From assembly GCA_946540705.1 (NCBI GenBank), contig CAMNJD010000034.1:1-8466 (forward strand): a stretch of 8,466 bases of DNA, read 5' to 3'. The position numbers and the translations under genes were made by a program. Below are positions 1-6,773 of this stretch, piece after piece (the stretch's first letter is position 1; every line of letters begins with the position of its first letter). Below the pieces are notes generated by a model. The model worked only from the letters and a program-made list of their open reading frames with translations. It was not told where the DNA came from and searched no databases. Origin of the DNA: an uncultured Ruminococcus sp. Lineage in GTDB: Bacteria; Bacillota; Clostridia; Oscillospirales; Ruminococcaceae.

Positions 1-88
1 CGGTAACATCGAGCATTTCTCCGAGCTTCTTCTGCGTTATTTTCCGTTCCTTGCGTAATGATCTTATCAAAGCACCGAGATCATACAC
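1..88 (-). CDS. XRE/Cro-type HTH transcriptional regulator, N-terminal fragment (cut by window edge)
   Basis: Only the first 29 codons are visible. The start is a GTG at 88-86; a GGAGGT ribosome site lies at 102-97 (8-nt spacing), and an in-frame TGA at 97-95 rules out a longer N-terminus. The visible peptide has the LGALIRSLRKERKITQKKLG pattern followed by EMLDVT, which is the usual first helix and start of the helix-turn-helix of XRE-family repressors (consensus IRxLRKERxLTQxELAxxLGVS). Such proteins bind short operators as dimers and often control a divergent neighbour. It is transcribed away from the methyltransferase operon, and the shared intergenic region holds a palindrome over the operon promoter, so autoregulation plus control of the defence genes is a natural inference. 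The C-terminal domain is outside the window, so whether it is a simple repressor, an RM controller protein or a protease-fused regulator cannot be told. Confidence 0.75.
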   Translation of the reverse strand, partial: MYDLGALIRSLRKERKITQKKLGEMLDVT

Positions 89-120
89 TTGCCCTCACCT
101 CCAAGTTTCTCATTTGGAAT

Positions 121-126
121 ATTATA
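121..126 (-). promoter_or_regulatory. -10 element of the leftward regulator gene
   Basis: A perfect TATAAT reads on the minus strand at 126-121. It would start transcription near 114, about 26 nt ahead of the GTG start at 88, and leaves the GGAGGT at 102-97 inside the leader. The -35 region (around 144-149) does not match TTGACA well, so the promoter would be weak or activator-dependent. It lies next to and partly overlaps the rightward promoter, so the two could interfere. Confidence 0.45.
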
Positions 127-137
127 CCCGATTACAC

Positions 138-166
138 TTGCTAAATGCGATAGAATATGCTATAAT
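138..166 (+). promoter_or_regulatory. Sigma-A-type promoter of the methyltransferase/DUF262 operon
   Basis: TTGCTA (138-143), a 17-nt spacer and TATAAT (161-166) form a near-consensus promoter, with an extended -10 TG at 158-159. Predicted transcription start is near 173, giving a leader of about 58 nt before the ATG at 231. It is the best evidence that the open frame reaching back to 51 is not translated in full, because that start would lie upstream of the promoter. Confidence 0.75.
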
Positions 167-175
167 ATATTCTAT
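150..175. promoter_or_regulatory. Palindromic operator candidate enclosing the -10 box
   Basis: ATAGAATAT (150-158) and ATATTCTAT (167-175) are exact 9-bp inverted repeats separated by 8 nt. The spacer holds the TATAAT hexamer, so a dimer bound here would block RNA polymerase directly. Half-site length and total span (26 bp) fit an HTH dimer such as the XRE protein encoded at the left edge. The arms are AT-rich, so part of the symmetry could be chance. Confidence 0.5.
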
Positions 176-230
176 ACACGAAAGTTTTGATGTAAAAAGT
201 TTCAGTAGATGCAAGTTTCGGAGGTGCGAT

Positions 231-1364
231 ATGGCAAATAATAACAAAGCGCTGTCCGCAGCGGGACAGGCTAAGAAGGATGAGTTTTACACACAGCTTG
301 TAGATATTGAGAACGAGCTGCGCCATTACAAGGAGCATTTCAAGGGAAAAGTTGTATTCTGTAACTGTGATGATCCCTATGAAAGCAATTTCTTCAAGTA
401 TTTCGCAATCAATTTCAATCACTTGGGACTGAAAAAGCTGATATGCACCTGTTATGCAGGCTCTCCCGTAGTATATACGCAACTGAGTCTGTTCGGAGAT
501 GAGGAAGTCATCGGAGAAGAACCTTCAGACAAGAAACCGTATAAAATCGAGATCACCCATGTGGACGATCTGAACGGTGATGGCGCAGTCGATCTGACCG
601 ATGTAGAACTGCTGCTCCGCTCGGTGGACGGCAAACCTACACTTCTTGAAGGAGACGGAGATTTCCGTTCTCAGGAATGTATTGAGCTTCTAAAGCAAGC
701 TGACATCGTGGTAACGAACCCGCCTTTTTCGCTGTTTCGAGAGTATGTGGCACAGCTCGTAGCTTATGATAAGAAGTTTATCATTATTGGTAATCAAAAT
801 GCGATTACATATAAGGAGATTTTTCCTCTTTTCAAGGAGAACAGACTTTGGCTTGGGTATGGCTTCAAAGGAAATGTTGGATTCTTTATCAATACGCATT
901 ATGAAGATTATGCAAAATCAAGCCAGCACAAAGAAGGTATGATACGAGTTTCAGGAGTAATGTGGTATACGAATCTTGATATAGATAAGCGACATGAGGA
1001 CTTAGTGTTGTATCGTTCCTTTTCAGCAAACAATTACCCACAGTATTCAAATTATGATGCGGTTGACGTAGGAAAAACTGCTGATATTCCGTTTGATTAT
1101 TACGGTGTTATGGGCGTTCCTGTCACTTTTATGGATAAATTCAATCCCGAACAGTTTGAAATAATAGGCTGTGCCGATTATACAGGAAAATACGGCTCTG
1201 ACGATATAGGGGTTTCTCGAATTGGAGAAGAATGGATTTCAAAATATCGGGAGCAAGGTGGCAGAGGACACTATACAGCTAATATGACAAGTTTGGTATA
1301 TTATGATACTAACGGAAAAGCCTGCAATACTTTCAAACGCATATTGATTCGTAGAAAGAAGTGA
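231..1364 (+). CDS. EcoRI-family adenine-specific DNA methyltransferase
   Basis: 377 residues. It is predicted to transfer a methyl group from S-adenosylmethionine to adenine N6 in a short DNA target, marking self DNA. The amino-methyltransferase motif IV reads NPPF at residues 163-166, preceded by ADIVVT, and the N-terminal FYTQLVDIENEL and FCNCDDPYESNFFKYF stretches are typical of the EcoRI_methylase family. The C-terminus ends in RILIRRKK, as often seen in this family. The start at 231 is chosen because GGAGGT at 220-225 sits 5 nt upstream and the promoter lies at 138-166. It is about 50 residues longer than M.EcoRI; part of the extra length is an insert at about 100-145 with a calcium-loop pattern, DLNGDGAVDLTD (113-124), ahead of motif IV. 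It leads an operon with the nuclease-like gene 4 nt downstream. Target specificity is not readable from the sequence. The first half has higher GC than the second. Confidence 0.9.
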   Translation: MANNNKALSAAGQAKKDEFYTQLVDIENELRHYKEHFKGKVVFCNCDDPYESNFFKYFAINFNHLGLKKLICTCYAGSPVVYTQLSLFGDEEVIGEEPSDKKPYKIEITHVDDLNGDGAVDLTDVELLLRSVDGKPTLLEGDGDFRSQECIELLKQADIVVTNPPFSLFREYVAQLVAYDKKFIIIGNQNAITYKEIFPLFKENRLWLGYGFKGNVGFFINTHYEDYAKSSQHKEGMIRVSGVMWYTNLDIDKRHEDLVLYRSFSANNYPQYSNYDAVDVGKTADIPFDYYGVMGVPVTFMDKFNPEQFEIIGCADYTGKYGSDDIGVSRIGEEWISKYREQGGRGHYTANMTSLVYYDTNGKACNTFKRILIRRKK

Positions 1365-1368
1365 TATT

Positions 1369-2463
1369 ATGAAAATCGAACTGAAAGAGATTACCGTTCG
1401 TGACGTTGCGGAGGGTTATCAGGATAGTGCAGAAAAAGGCGTGACCGGCTACGGCGGCAAACTGAACATCAGACCAGCGTTTCAGCGTGAGTTCGTCTAT
1501 GGGCAGAAAGAACGTGATGCCGTTCTTGATACTGTTATGAAAGGCTTTCCGCTAAATGTCATGTACTGGTGTGCGACCGATGGCGGCACATTTGAACTTC
1601 TGGACGGACAGCAGCGCACGATCAGCCTGTGTCAGTATGTGAGCGGCGATTTCTCCATAGGCAACCGCTATTTTCATAGTCTGACCGCAACGGAGCAGAA
1701 GCAGATCCTCGACTACAAGCTCATGATCTACATCTGCACGGGCAACGACAAGGAGAAGCTCGACTGGTTCAGAACGATCAACATCGCAGGTGTGCAGCTC
1801 TCCAATCAGGAGCTTCGGAATGCAGTATACTCCGGCTCCTGGGTGTCGGATGCAAAGAGGTATTTCAGCAAGAATGGATGTGCTGCTGTCAAGATCGGAG
1901 ATAAGCTCCTGTCGGGTAAGATGATCCGCCAGGAATATCTCGAAACTGCTATCGAGTGGATCGCACTGCCGGAGGGCAAGTCTGTTGATCTCTATATGTC
2001 CGAGCATCAACACGACAGCACCGCTGCTCCGCTGTGGATGTATTTCCAGACCGTCATTAACTGGGTGAATACCATTTTCCCGAAGTGGCGTAAGGAGATG
2101 AAGGGACTGGATTGGGGAAGGCTCTATCATGAGCACAAGAGCGATGTACTTGATCCAGCGGCATTGGAGACAAAAATAACCGCTCTTATGGCAGACAAGG
2201 AAGTCACCAAGAACAGCGGTATATATGAATATCTGCTGACAGGAAAAGAAAAATATCTGAGCCTGCGTCAGTTTGACGCGGAAGATGCCCGCACAGCCTA
2301 CGAACAGCAGCAGGGTATCTGCCCGATTTGCGGTCAGCACTTTGACTTCGAGAAGATGCACGCCGATCATATCAAGCCCTGGCACGCAGGCGGCAAGACC
2401 GTTCCGGAGAATTTGCAGATGCTTTGCAGGGATTGTAATTTGAAGAAATCTAGGCAGGAATAA
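1369..2463 (+). CDS. DUF262 (GmrS-like) protein with C-terminal HNH endonuclease domain
   Basis: 364 residues. The N-terminal DUF262/ParB-like part has the family's conserved blocks: RPAFQREFVYGQKERDAVLD (about 35-54), KGFPLN (58-63), LLDGQQRTISL with DGQQR at 79-83, and the INIAGVQLSNQELRNAV block (about 137-153). DUF262 modules in GmrSD, BrxU and SspE hydrolyse or sense nucleotides. The C-terminus is a zinc-type HNH nuclease: C318/C321, the A-D-H motif at 332-334, N348 and C353/C356-N357. It should therefore cut DNA. It starts 4 nt after the methyltransferase stop, with only a weak AAGAAGTGA-like ribosome site, so translation is probably coupled. Paired with a methyltransferase it is best read as the restriction half of a modification-dependent or type II-like system; a stand-alone type IV role is the alternative. 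Its GC content is clearly higher than that of hamAB. Confidence 0.85.
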   Translation: MKIELKEITVRDVAEGYQDSAEKGVTGYGGKLNIRPAFQREFVYGQKERDAVLDTVMKGFPLNVMYWCATDGGTFELLDGQQRTISLCQYVSGDFSIGNRYFHSLTATEQKQILDYKLMIYICTGNDKEKLDWFRTINIAGVQLSNQELRNAVYSGSWVSDAKRYFSKNGCAAVKIGDKLLSGKMIRQEYLETAIEWIALPEGKSVDLYMSEHQHDSTAAPLWMYFQTVINWVNTIFPKWRKEMKGLDWGRLYHEHKSDVLDPAALETKITALMADKEVTKNSGIYEYLLTGKEKYLSLRQFDAEDARTAYEQQQGICPICGQHFDFEKMHADHIKPWHAGGKTVPENLQMLCRDCNLKKSRQE

Positions 2464-2467
2464 GAAT

Positions 2468-2501
2468 GAAAGCGGTATTGTTTACGAACGATATCGCTTT
2501 C
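2468..2501 (+). terminator. Intergenic hairpin after the DUF262 gene, weak terminator candidate
   Basis: The arms at 2468-2478 and 2491-2501 pair over 11 bp with one G-U wobble, and the stem continues inward (GTT 2480-2482 with AAC 2487-2489) around a TACG tetraloop. It starts 5 nt after the stop codon. The following bases, TGTATTATA, are not a real U-tract, so it may be a leaky terminator or an mRNA-stabilising end instead of a strong stop. Confidence 0.5.
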
Positions 2502-2515
2502 TGTATTATAAAGGG

Positions 2516-2544
2516 TTGATAATAACTAGGAAAAGTGCTATAAT
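2516..2544 (+). promoter_or_regulatory. hamA: Promoter of the hamAB operon
   Basis: TTGATA (2516-2521), 17-nt spacer, TATAAT (2539-2544), with an extended -10 TG at 2536-2537. The -10 block TGCTATAAT is identical to that of the operon promoter at 158-166. Predicted start near 2551, 28 nt before the hamA ATG. No inverted repeat encloses this one, so control may differ from the upstream operon. Confidence 0.75.
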
Positions 2545-2578
2545 TGTATTAGATTCACACTCAATATGGAGGGATATT

Positions 2579-3367
2579 ATGCAATACCTGGATTACCTGA
2601 TCCCATTGCCCAGCATTACAACAGATAATGGTGATACAGTAGAAGTTTTTGAACTCAAAGCGGACATTGACGAGTCATCACTTGAGGAATGGGCTGTACA
2701 TTTCCGTCAGAATTATTGTAGTGATGATATATTGGAAATACTTATAGATGGCACCGGAATGACAAAAGAAGAATACCTATTATCACATAAGTTTCCTGAT
2801 AAAACAGATGGGTTTGGTCCAGGAACGAGGTCTGGTGATTTTGGAGAATTACTGATATCTGATTATCTTGAATTCGTTCTTGGCTATACAATCCCAAGAG
2901 AACGATATAAAAACAAATTTAATCGTAGTTCATCCACACAGGGAACCGATGTATTAGCATACAAAATATCTGGTACATCGAATGATCCTAATGATGAATT
3001 AGTTACTTTTGAAGTAAAAGCGCAAGCAAGTGGAAATGCTCCACAAAACCGGTTACAGGATGCTATTAATGACTCTTTTAAGGATCTAATCAGAAAAGGA
3101 GAAACGCTTAGTGCATTAAGACAGCTTTATATCGAAAAAGGAAAATCTGACAAGGCGCAGCAAATTCGGCGCTTTCAAAACAAACCAGATAACCCATATG
3201 TTGAAAAGTATGGTGCGGCAGCAGTGCATGATATAAAGAACTATTCAGAATCAGTACTAAAAGCTGTTGATTTAAAAGGGGAATCTCGATGGCTTATCGT
3301 AATAAAACGAGCCGAACTTATGAAACTTATTCACAGCTTATATGAGAGGGCTGCAAAATGCAATTAG
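2579..3367 (+). CDS. hamA: Hachiman defence protein HamA (DUF1837 nuclease-like subunit)
   Basis: 262 residues. HamA is the effector subunit of the Hachiman anti-phage complex; in characterised systems it is a DNA nuclease held in check by HamB until damaged or phage DNA is met. The order of features fits DUF1837: RSGDFGE at 84-90, T-D at 123-124 in QGTDVLAY, and F-E-V-K at 144-147 (E145-x-K147), which together form a PD-(D/E)xK-like site, followed by a helical region with conserved basic residues. The ATG at 2579 is chosen because GGAGGG (2568-2573) is 5 nt upstream and because the open frame's earlier TTG at 2516 is the promoter -35 itself. The last 10 nt overlap the hamB start, a sign of translational coupling. 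It is AT-rich compared with the preceding gene. The family call rests on motif and neighbour pattern and is strong as a pair. Confidence 0.9.
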   Translation: MQYLDYLIPLPSITTDNGDTVEVFELKADIDESSLEEWAVHFRQNYCSDDILEILIDGTGMTKEEYLLSHKFPDKTDGFGPGTRSGDFGELLISDYLEFVLGYTIPRERYKNKFNRSSSTQGTDVLAYKISGTSNDPNDELVTFEVKAQASGNAPQNRLQDAINDSFKDLIRKGETLSALRQLYIEKGKSDKAQQIRRFQNKPDNPYVEKYGAAAVHDIKNYSESVLKAVDLKGESRWLIVIKRAELMKLIHSLYERAAKCN

Positions 3368-6300
3368 AAAAGAAATCACAATACTACTTAAAAAGAGCTC
3401 GAGCAACGGCAAAGGAAATTGAATTCAGAGTTCCAGACGAATTAAAAGCAAAAAAAGATGTAGATATTGATGAACTGTTTCCGGTGGCAATTGCTTGTAT
3501 AGCAGACTTATCTTCTGATATTATTCGTCAAGAGATCCCTGTGAATCAGATAAAACAATACTCAAGTGAACTTTACTTTGCCTCAAAGTTTTATGATGCA
3601 TACACCTATATAAATGATAACGAAAAAAAGCATTTTAATGATAACAACTATTTTTACTTGGTTGGTGCAATCGCATATTATCTTTGTGACTTAATCGGCA
3701 GTTCAAAAGTTCTAGCTGAAAGAATAGAGCCTCAAACACTTGCCCTGTCATATAACAAACTGGACGTTTTATTATTTCATCTTTTGAATAACTCTATCTA
3801 TGTCCCTAATGATGAAACTACTAATATACATGATAACAGTTACATTTCCTCATTCATTGAGCAGTACAACCGCTTGATGACAGAAGGAATTGAAGCAGAC
3901 TATGATATGATCAATTCATTTAGAGATGAAATATACAGCCAAAGAGATTTTAGAGATATTTTCTTTATTGATGCACTTTTAGCTATTTACATATTAAAAA
4001 CCGAGTATTCTATCTTTTCGATGTTGCCGATGCACTCCTCTATTTCAAAAGAATCACTGGTGAATATTGTTAAATCTAATCATTTTGTAAGAGAACTATG
4101 GCCGTCGCAACGCATAATGTGTGAAAATGGATTATTTAACGGTAAATCAGGTGTCATTCAAATGCCTACCGGAGCAGGTAAAACAAAAGCGTTATCAATT
4201 GCTATTTACTCGTCATTTTCTTCCGATAACACCAAACTTTCTATTGTTGTAGCACCATTTAGAGCATTATGCAGAGAGATATATGATGATTTAAAATCTG
4301 ATCTGAGTTTTGATGAGAATATACGAATAAATCAAGTATCGGATCTACTTCAAATTGATTATGTAATTGAAGAACTGTTCAATCCAAATAAAAAAACGGT
4401 TGTCGTTACCACGCCAGAGAAGCTCCTCTATATTTTAAGACAAGACGATAGTATAATAAATGATATAGGACAATTGATTTTTGATGAAGGGCATTTATTT
4501 GATGATGAAGAACGTGGTGCAAATTACGAACTGCTTATTTCATCGATTATAAGTGAATTAAATCCTGAAACACAGAAGATACTAATCTCTGCCATTATTA
4601 ATAATGTTGATGAGATTAATAGTTGGTTTACTAGTGGCAATGGCGCTACTATTTCTGGAGAATCACTGATGACAGTAGACAAACTTCCGTCAGTATTGAA
4701 ATGGGAGAGAAATTATTGTTATCTCTACTTTCTTGATAAAACCAACAAGTACAACTATGATTTCTACGTTCCCCGTATGATAGATATAATATCACTGAAT
4801 AAGAAAAAAGGCGAACGGAAGCAACGTTCCTTTCCTGATGTTAATTTATCAAAAGGCAGTATGAATGAAAAGAATGATATGTCAATAGCTTGTTTACTGA
4901 AAGTTGTGACAGAGAATAATGCTGCTATATTCTGCGGAACCAGAATAATAGCCAATAGCATTTTAAAAAGAATTATTGAATTAAACGATAGAGGATTAAA
5001 ATTACAATGTTTATCCCAAAGAGCGGCAACATCTGAAATTCACAAGCTATCTAGATTGATAGAAGTGAATTATGGTATCGATAATCATTTGTATAAAGCA
5101 TCAGTATTGGGTGCATTTGCACATCATGCAGGTGTAGCAGAAGGGATAAAAAGCTCAATTGAATTTGCCTTGAGAAAAGGCCTGATCACAAATGTTATAT
5201 GTACATCCACTCTGGCACAAGGAGTGAATCTCCCTATAAAATATCTAATTGTATCAAGTATTTATCAGGCAAATGAGATTATTAAAGTACGAGACTTTCA
5301 AAACTTGATAGGAAGAACTGCGCGATCAGGTATGTTTACCGAGGGAACAATTATTATTTCTGATCCATTTGTATTTAATAATAAGAATAATGATTGGAAA
5401 TGGCGTAAGTATATTTATTTGTTAGAACCTCTCAATTCAGAAAAATGTGGAAGTTCAATCCTAGAGATTATCAAAACAAAAACCTTTGACAAAACAACCT
5501 GCTACTCTTACAAGTTAATAATACTATATTATAATGATAGAACCAGGTTTAATAGTAGCATAAATAAAATCAAAGAATCATCAGATAATCAAGAAGAACT
5601 TATATACTGGATTGAACACATAACAGATGTTTTAGGAAAAATTGAATGCTTTATTTCATTAGCTCTTGTTGATATGGGTTTCTCGGATGACTTTACAGAT
5701 ACCGTACTGAAACATACTCTTGCATATTCTTTGGCTAATAATGAAGAAAAAGAGCAATTGAGGGATGTATTTAAACTCATATGTAATCATGTTATTAACA
5801 CTTTTCCCGATCCACACGAAAGAGTTATTTTTTCTCGTTCTTTAATTTCAAGCGAAGTATACACAAATATGAAAGCAGAAATAGATAATTTAGAGCTCAA
5901 TGAAATTGGAAAAGACGAACTGCTGATTTTTTCAATTAGAATGATTTGGGAATACTGTTCATCTATTAAAATGCGCAAATTTGAAAATCAGGACAGTATT
6001 GTACAAATAGCCAAGCTATGGATGAAAGGAGAATCATATTATTCAATACTACAGCATTCAACTAAAAAAGATTTTCAAGTTTATTGGGGAACAAAGCTTA
6101 GAGCTGTATCTATTGATGACATTACCTCCGTATGCGATGGAGATTTTGGTTATACTTCTTCTGTTATAATTAATACGATTTGCGAAATAATCAGTTTAAA
6201 AGAAAGTGAGGAGTCTACAGAAGCCGTTGAAACTCTAAAGCAAATAATGCAATGCTTAAAATATGGTTTATCTGATAGAACAGCTATTTTTATTTACGAA

Positions 6301-6465
6301 CTAGGATTCAATGATCGCTATTTAGCACAAGAAATAGCTAAGATGATTGGAACGAGTAGTAAAAAGAGTGACGCACGAGAAATGATAAAAAAACAGAAAA
6401 ACAAGATAAAGGTATTATTAAATGAGTACCCTTCTGTTTATATAGACAGAATAGAAAACCTATAG
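3358..6465 (+). CDS. hamB: Hachiman defence helicase HamB (Ski2-like SF2 ATPase)
   Basis: 1035 residues. The helicase subunit of Hachiman uses ATP to translocate on DNA and is thought to inspect DNA integrity and license HamA. All SF2 motifs are visible: WPSQ (248-251, Q-motif region), Walker A MPTGAGKT (269-276, K275), Ia APFRAL (299-304), Ib TTPEK (351-355), DEGH box (376-379), SAI motif III (411-413), FCGTR (525-529), HHAG (589-592), motif V TSTLAQGVNLP (616-626) and motif VI QNLIGRTARSG (648-658). HHAG and GVNLP are Ski2-like hallmarks. Residues 1-245 are a helical N-terminal region and about 670-1035 a C-terminal helical region without recognised motifs. The start overlaps hamA by 10 nt and has GAGAGGG at 3344-3350. 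No key residue is missing, so the gene appears intact. AT-rich, with many AAA/ATA codons, which suggests transfer. Confidence 0.92.
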   Translation: MQLEKKSQYYLKRARATAKEIEFRVPDELKAKKDVDIDELFPVAIACIADLSSDIIRQEIPVNQIKQYSSELYFASKFYDAYTYINDNEKKHFNDNNYFYLVGAIAYYLCDLIGSSKVLAERIEPQTLALSYNKLDVLLFHLLNNSIYVPNDETTNIHDNSYISSFIEQYNRLMTEGIEADYDMINSFRDEIYSQRDFRDIFFIDALLAIYILKTEYSIFSMLPMHSSISKESLVNIVKSNHFVRELWPSQRIMCENGLFNGKSGVIQMPTGAGKTKALSIAIYSSFSSDNTKLSIVVAPFRALCREIYDDLKSDLSFDENIRINQVSDLLQIDYVIEELFNPNKKTVVVTTPEKLLYILRQDDSIINDIGQLIFDEGHLFDDEERGANYELLISSIISELNPETQKILISAIINNVDEINSWFTSGNGATISGESLMTVDKLPSVLKWERNYCYLYFLDKTNKYNYDFYVPRMIDIISLNKKKGERKQRSFPDVNLSKGSMNEKNDMSIACLLKVVTENNAAIFCGTRIIANSILKRIIELNDRGLKLQCLSQRAATSEIHKLSRLIEVNYGIDNHLYKASVLGAFAHHAGVAEGIKSSIEFALRKGLITNVICTSTLAQGVNLPIKYLIVSSIYQANEIIKVRDFQNLIGRTARSGMFTEGTIIISDPFVFNNKNNDWKWRKYIYLLEPLNSEKCGSSILEIIKTKTFDKTTCYSYKLIILYYNDRTRFNSSINKIKESSDNQEELIYWIEHITDVLGKIECFISLALVDMGFSDDFTDTVLKHTLAYSLANNEEKEQLRDVFKLICNHVINTFPDPHERVIFSRSLISSEVYTNMKAEIDNLELNEIGKDELLIFSIRMIWEYCSSIKMRKFENQDSIVQIAKLWMKGESYYSILQHSTKKDFQVYWGTKLRAVSIDDITSVCDGDFGYTSSVIINTICEIISLKESEESTEAVETLKQIMQCLKYGLSDRTAIFIYELGFNDRYLAQEIAKMIGTSSKKSDAREMIKKQKNKIKVLLNEYPSVYIDRIENL

Positions 6466-6466
6466 C

Positions 6467-6495
6467 TTGACATATTTCTGATTATGCGCTATACT
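6467..6495 (+). promoter_or_regulatory. Near-consensus promoter directly after hamB
   Basis: TTGACA (6467-6472), 17-nt spacer, TATACT (6490-6495). It begins 2 nt after the hamB stop codon and points away from the defence genes. Predicted start near 6502. No gene follows on the plus strand before the terminator at 6774-6815, so the product would be an RNA of about 310 nt. Confidence 0.6.
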
Positions 6496-6504
6496 CAATA
6501 TGTC
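6469..6504. repeat. 8-bp inverted repeat framing the post-hamB promoter
   Basis: GACATATT (6469-6476) and AATATGTC (6497-6504) are exact reverse complements 20 nt apart. The left arm overlaps the -35 and the right arm covers the region just after the -10, up to the expected start site. This fits an operator for a dimeric repressor better than an RNA hairpin, since most of it would not be transcribed. Confidence 0.45.
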
Positions 6505-6507
6505 CAC

Positions 6508-6526
6508 TGGCAACACAATGGCAACA
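6508..6526 (+). repeat. Paired TGGCAAC repeat, copy 1
   Basis: Two TGGCAAC heptamers (6508-6514 and 6519-6525), each followed by A, with an 11-bp period, about one helical turn. The same layout recurs at 6731-6749. Such closely spaced direct repeats resemble arm-type binding sites of tyrosine recombinases or iterons; no recombinase gene is in the window, so the role is a guess. Confidence 0.4.
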
Positions 6527-6730
6527 AAAAATCAGATACTCCAAATCTGACAGACAACTGAGATAATAGCGATACCACGAGCGATAAAACTTAACTCGAA
6601 CTGGTTAAGATTACGGTTCAAGGAGCGAGTGGGAGTGAGCCCGGAGCCCGGGCTGGCATTTCCGCGCTGTGGCGTTATGGGTGATGCTGCGCGCATTCCG
6701 CGAAATCGGCTGCATGATTGCGCCGGGATC

Positions 6731-6749
6731 CGGCAACATTTTGACAACA
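6731..6749 (+). repeat. Paired TGGCAAC-like repeat, copy 2
   Basis: CGGCAAC (6731-6737), 4 nt, TGACAAC (6742-6748), then A. It matches copy 1 at 14 of 16 heptamer-plus-A positions with the same spacing and orientation, 223 bp away. The flanks are unrelated, so this is not simply a longer duplicated segment. Confidence 0.4.
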
Positions 6750-6773
6750 GATCAAAATTATTCATGGGATAAT

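Larger units (their letters stand above)
6466..6773. other. Gene-free stretch downstream of hamB, possible RNA gene or element boundary
   Basis: No open frame here has a ribosome site or recognisable protein. The left part is AT-rich; from about 6610 the sequence turns GC-rich. Structures seen: a promoter framed by an inverted repeat (6467-6504), two paired TGGCAAC-like repeats (6508-6526 and 6731-6749), short inverted repeats TCAGAT/ATCTGA (6532-6537, 6545-6550) and CTTAAC/GTTAAG (6590-6595, 6604-6609), a tandem AGCCCGG (6638-6651) that makes the palindrome AGCCCGGGCT, and a 10-bp word CGAACTGGTT at 6597-6606 repeated in the terminator stem at 6780-6789. Either a structured RNA or the end of an integrated element would explain this. 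Confidence 0.5.

Noticed and set aside
51..230. 60-residue N-terminal extension of the methyltransferase frame
   Set aside because: The upstream start lies before the promoter at 138-166 and on top of the divergent regulator gene; the ATG at 231 has an ideal GGAGGT site and matches the family N-terminus.
1552..2385. 277-codon open frame on the minus strand
   Set aside because: It lies wholly inside the DUF262-HNH gene, whose conserved motifs are unmistakable; it is an antisense shadow.
2516..2578. TTG start giving a 21-residue longer HamA
   Set aside because: That TTG is part of the -35 box of the hamAB promoter, has no ribosome site, and the ATG at 2579 has GGAGGG 5 nt upstream.
6484..6561. 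Short plus-strand frame (MRYTQYVHWQHNGNKKSD and a few more residues) after hamB
   Set aside because: Its ATG is upstream of the predicted transcription start, has no ribosome site and resembles no known protein; it could be the tail of a lost gene, but that cannot be shown.
6532..6765. 77-codon minus-strand frame in the gene-free stretch
   Set aside because: No ribosome site, low-complexity composition and no recognisable motif; it runs against the promoter and repeats seen there.
6741..6773. Second promoter (TTGACA at 6741, GATAAT at 6768)
   Set aside because: The spacer would be 21 nt and the start would fall inside the terminator stem; the TTGACA is better explained as part of the TGACAAC repeat.
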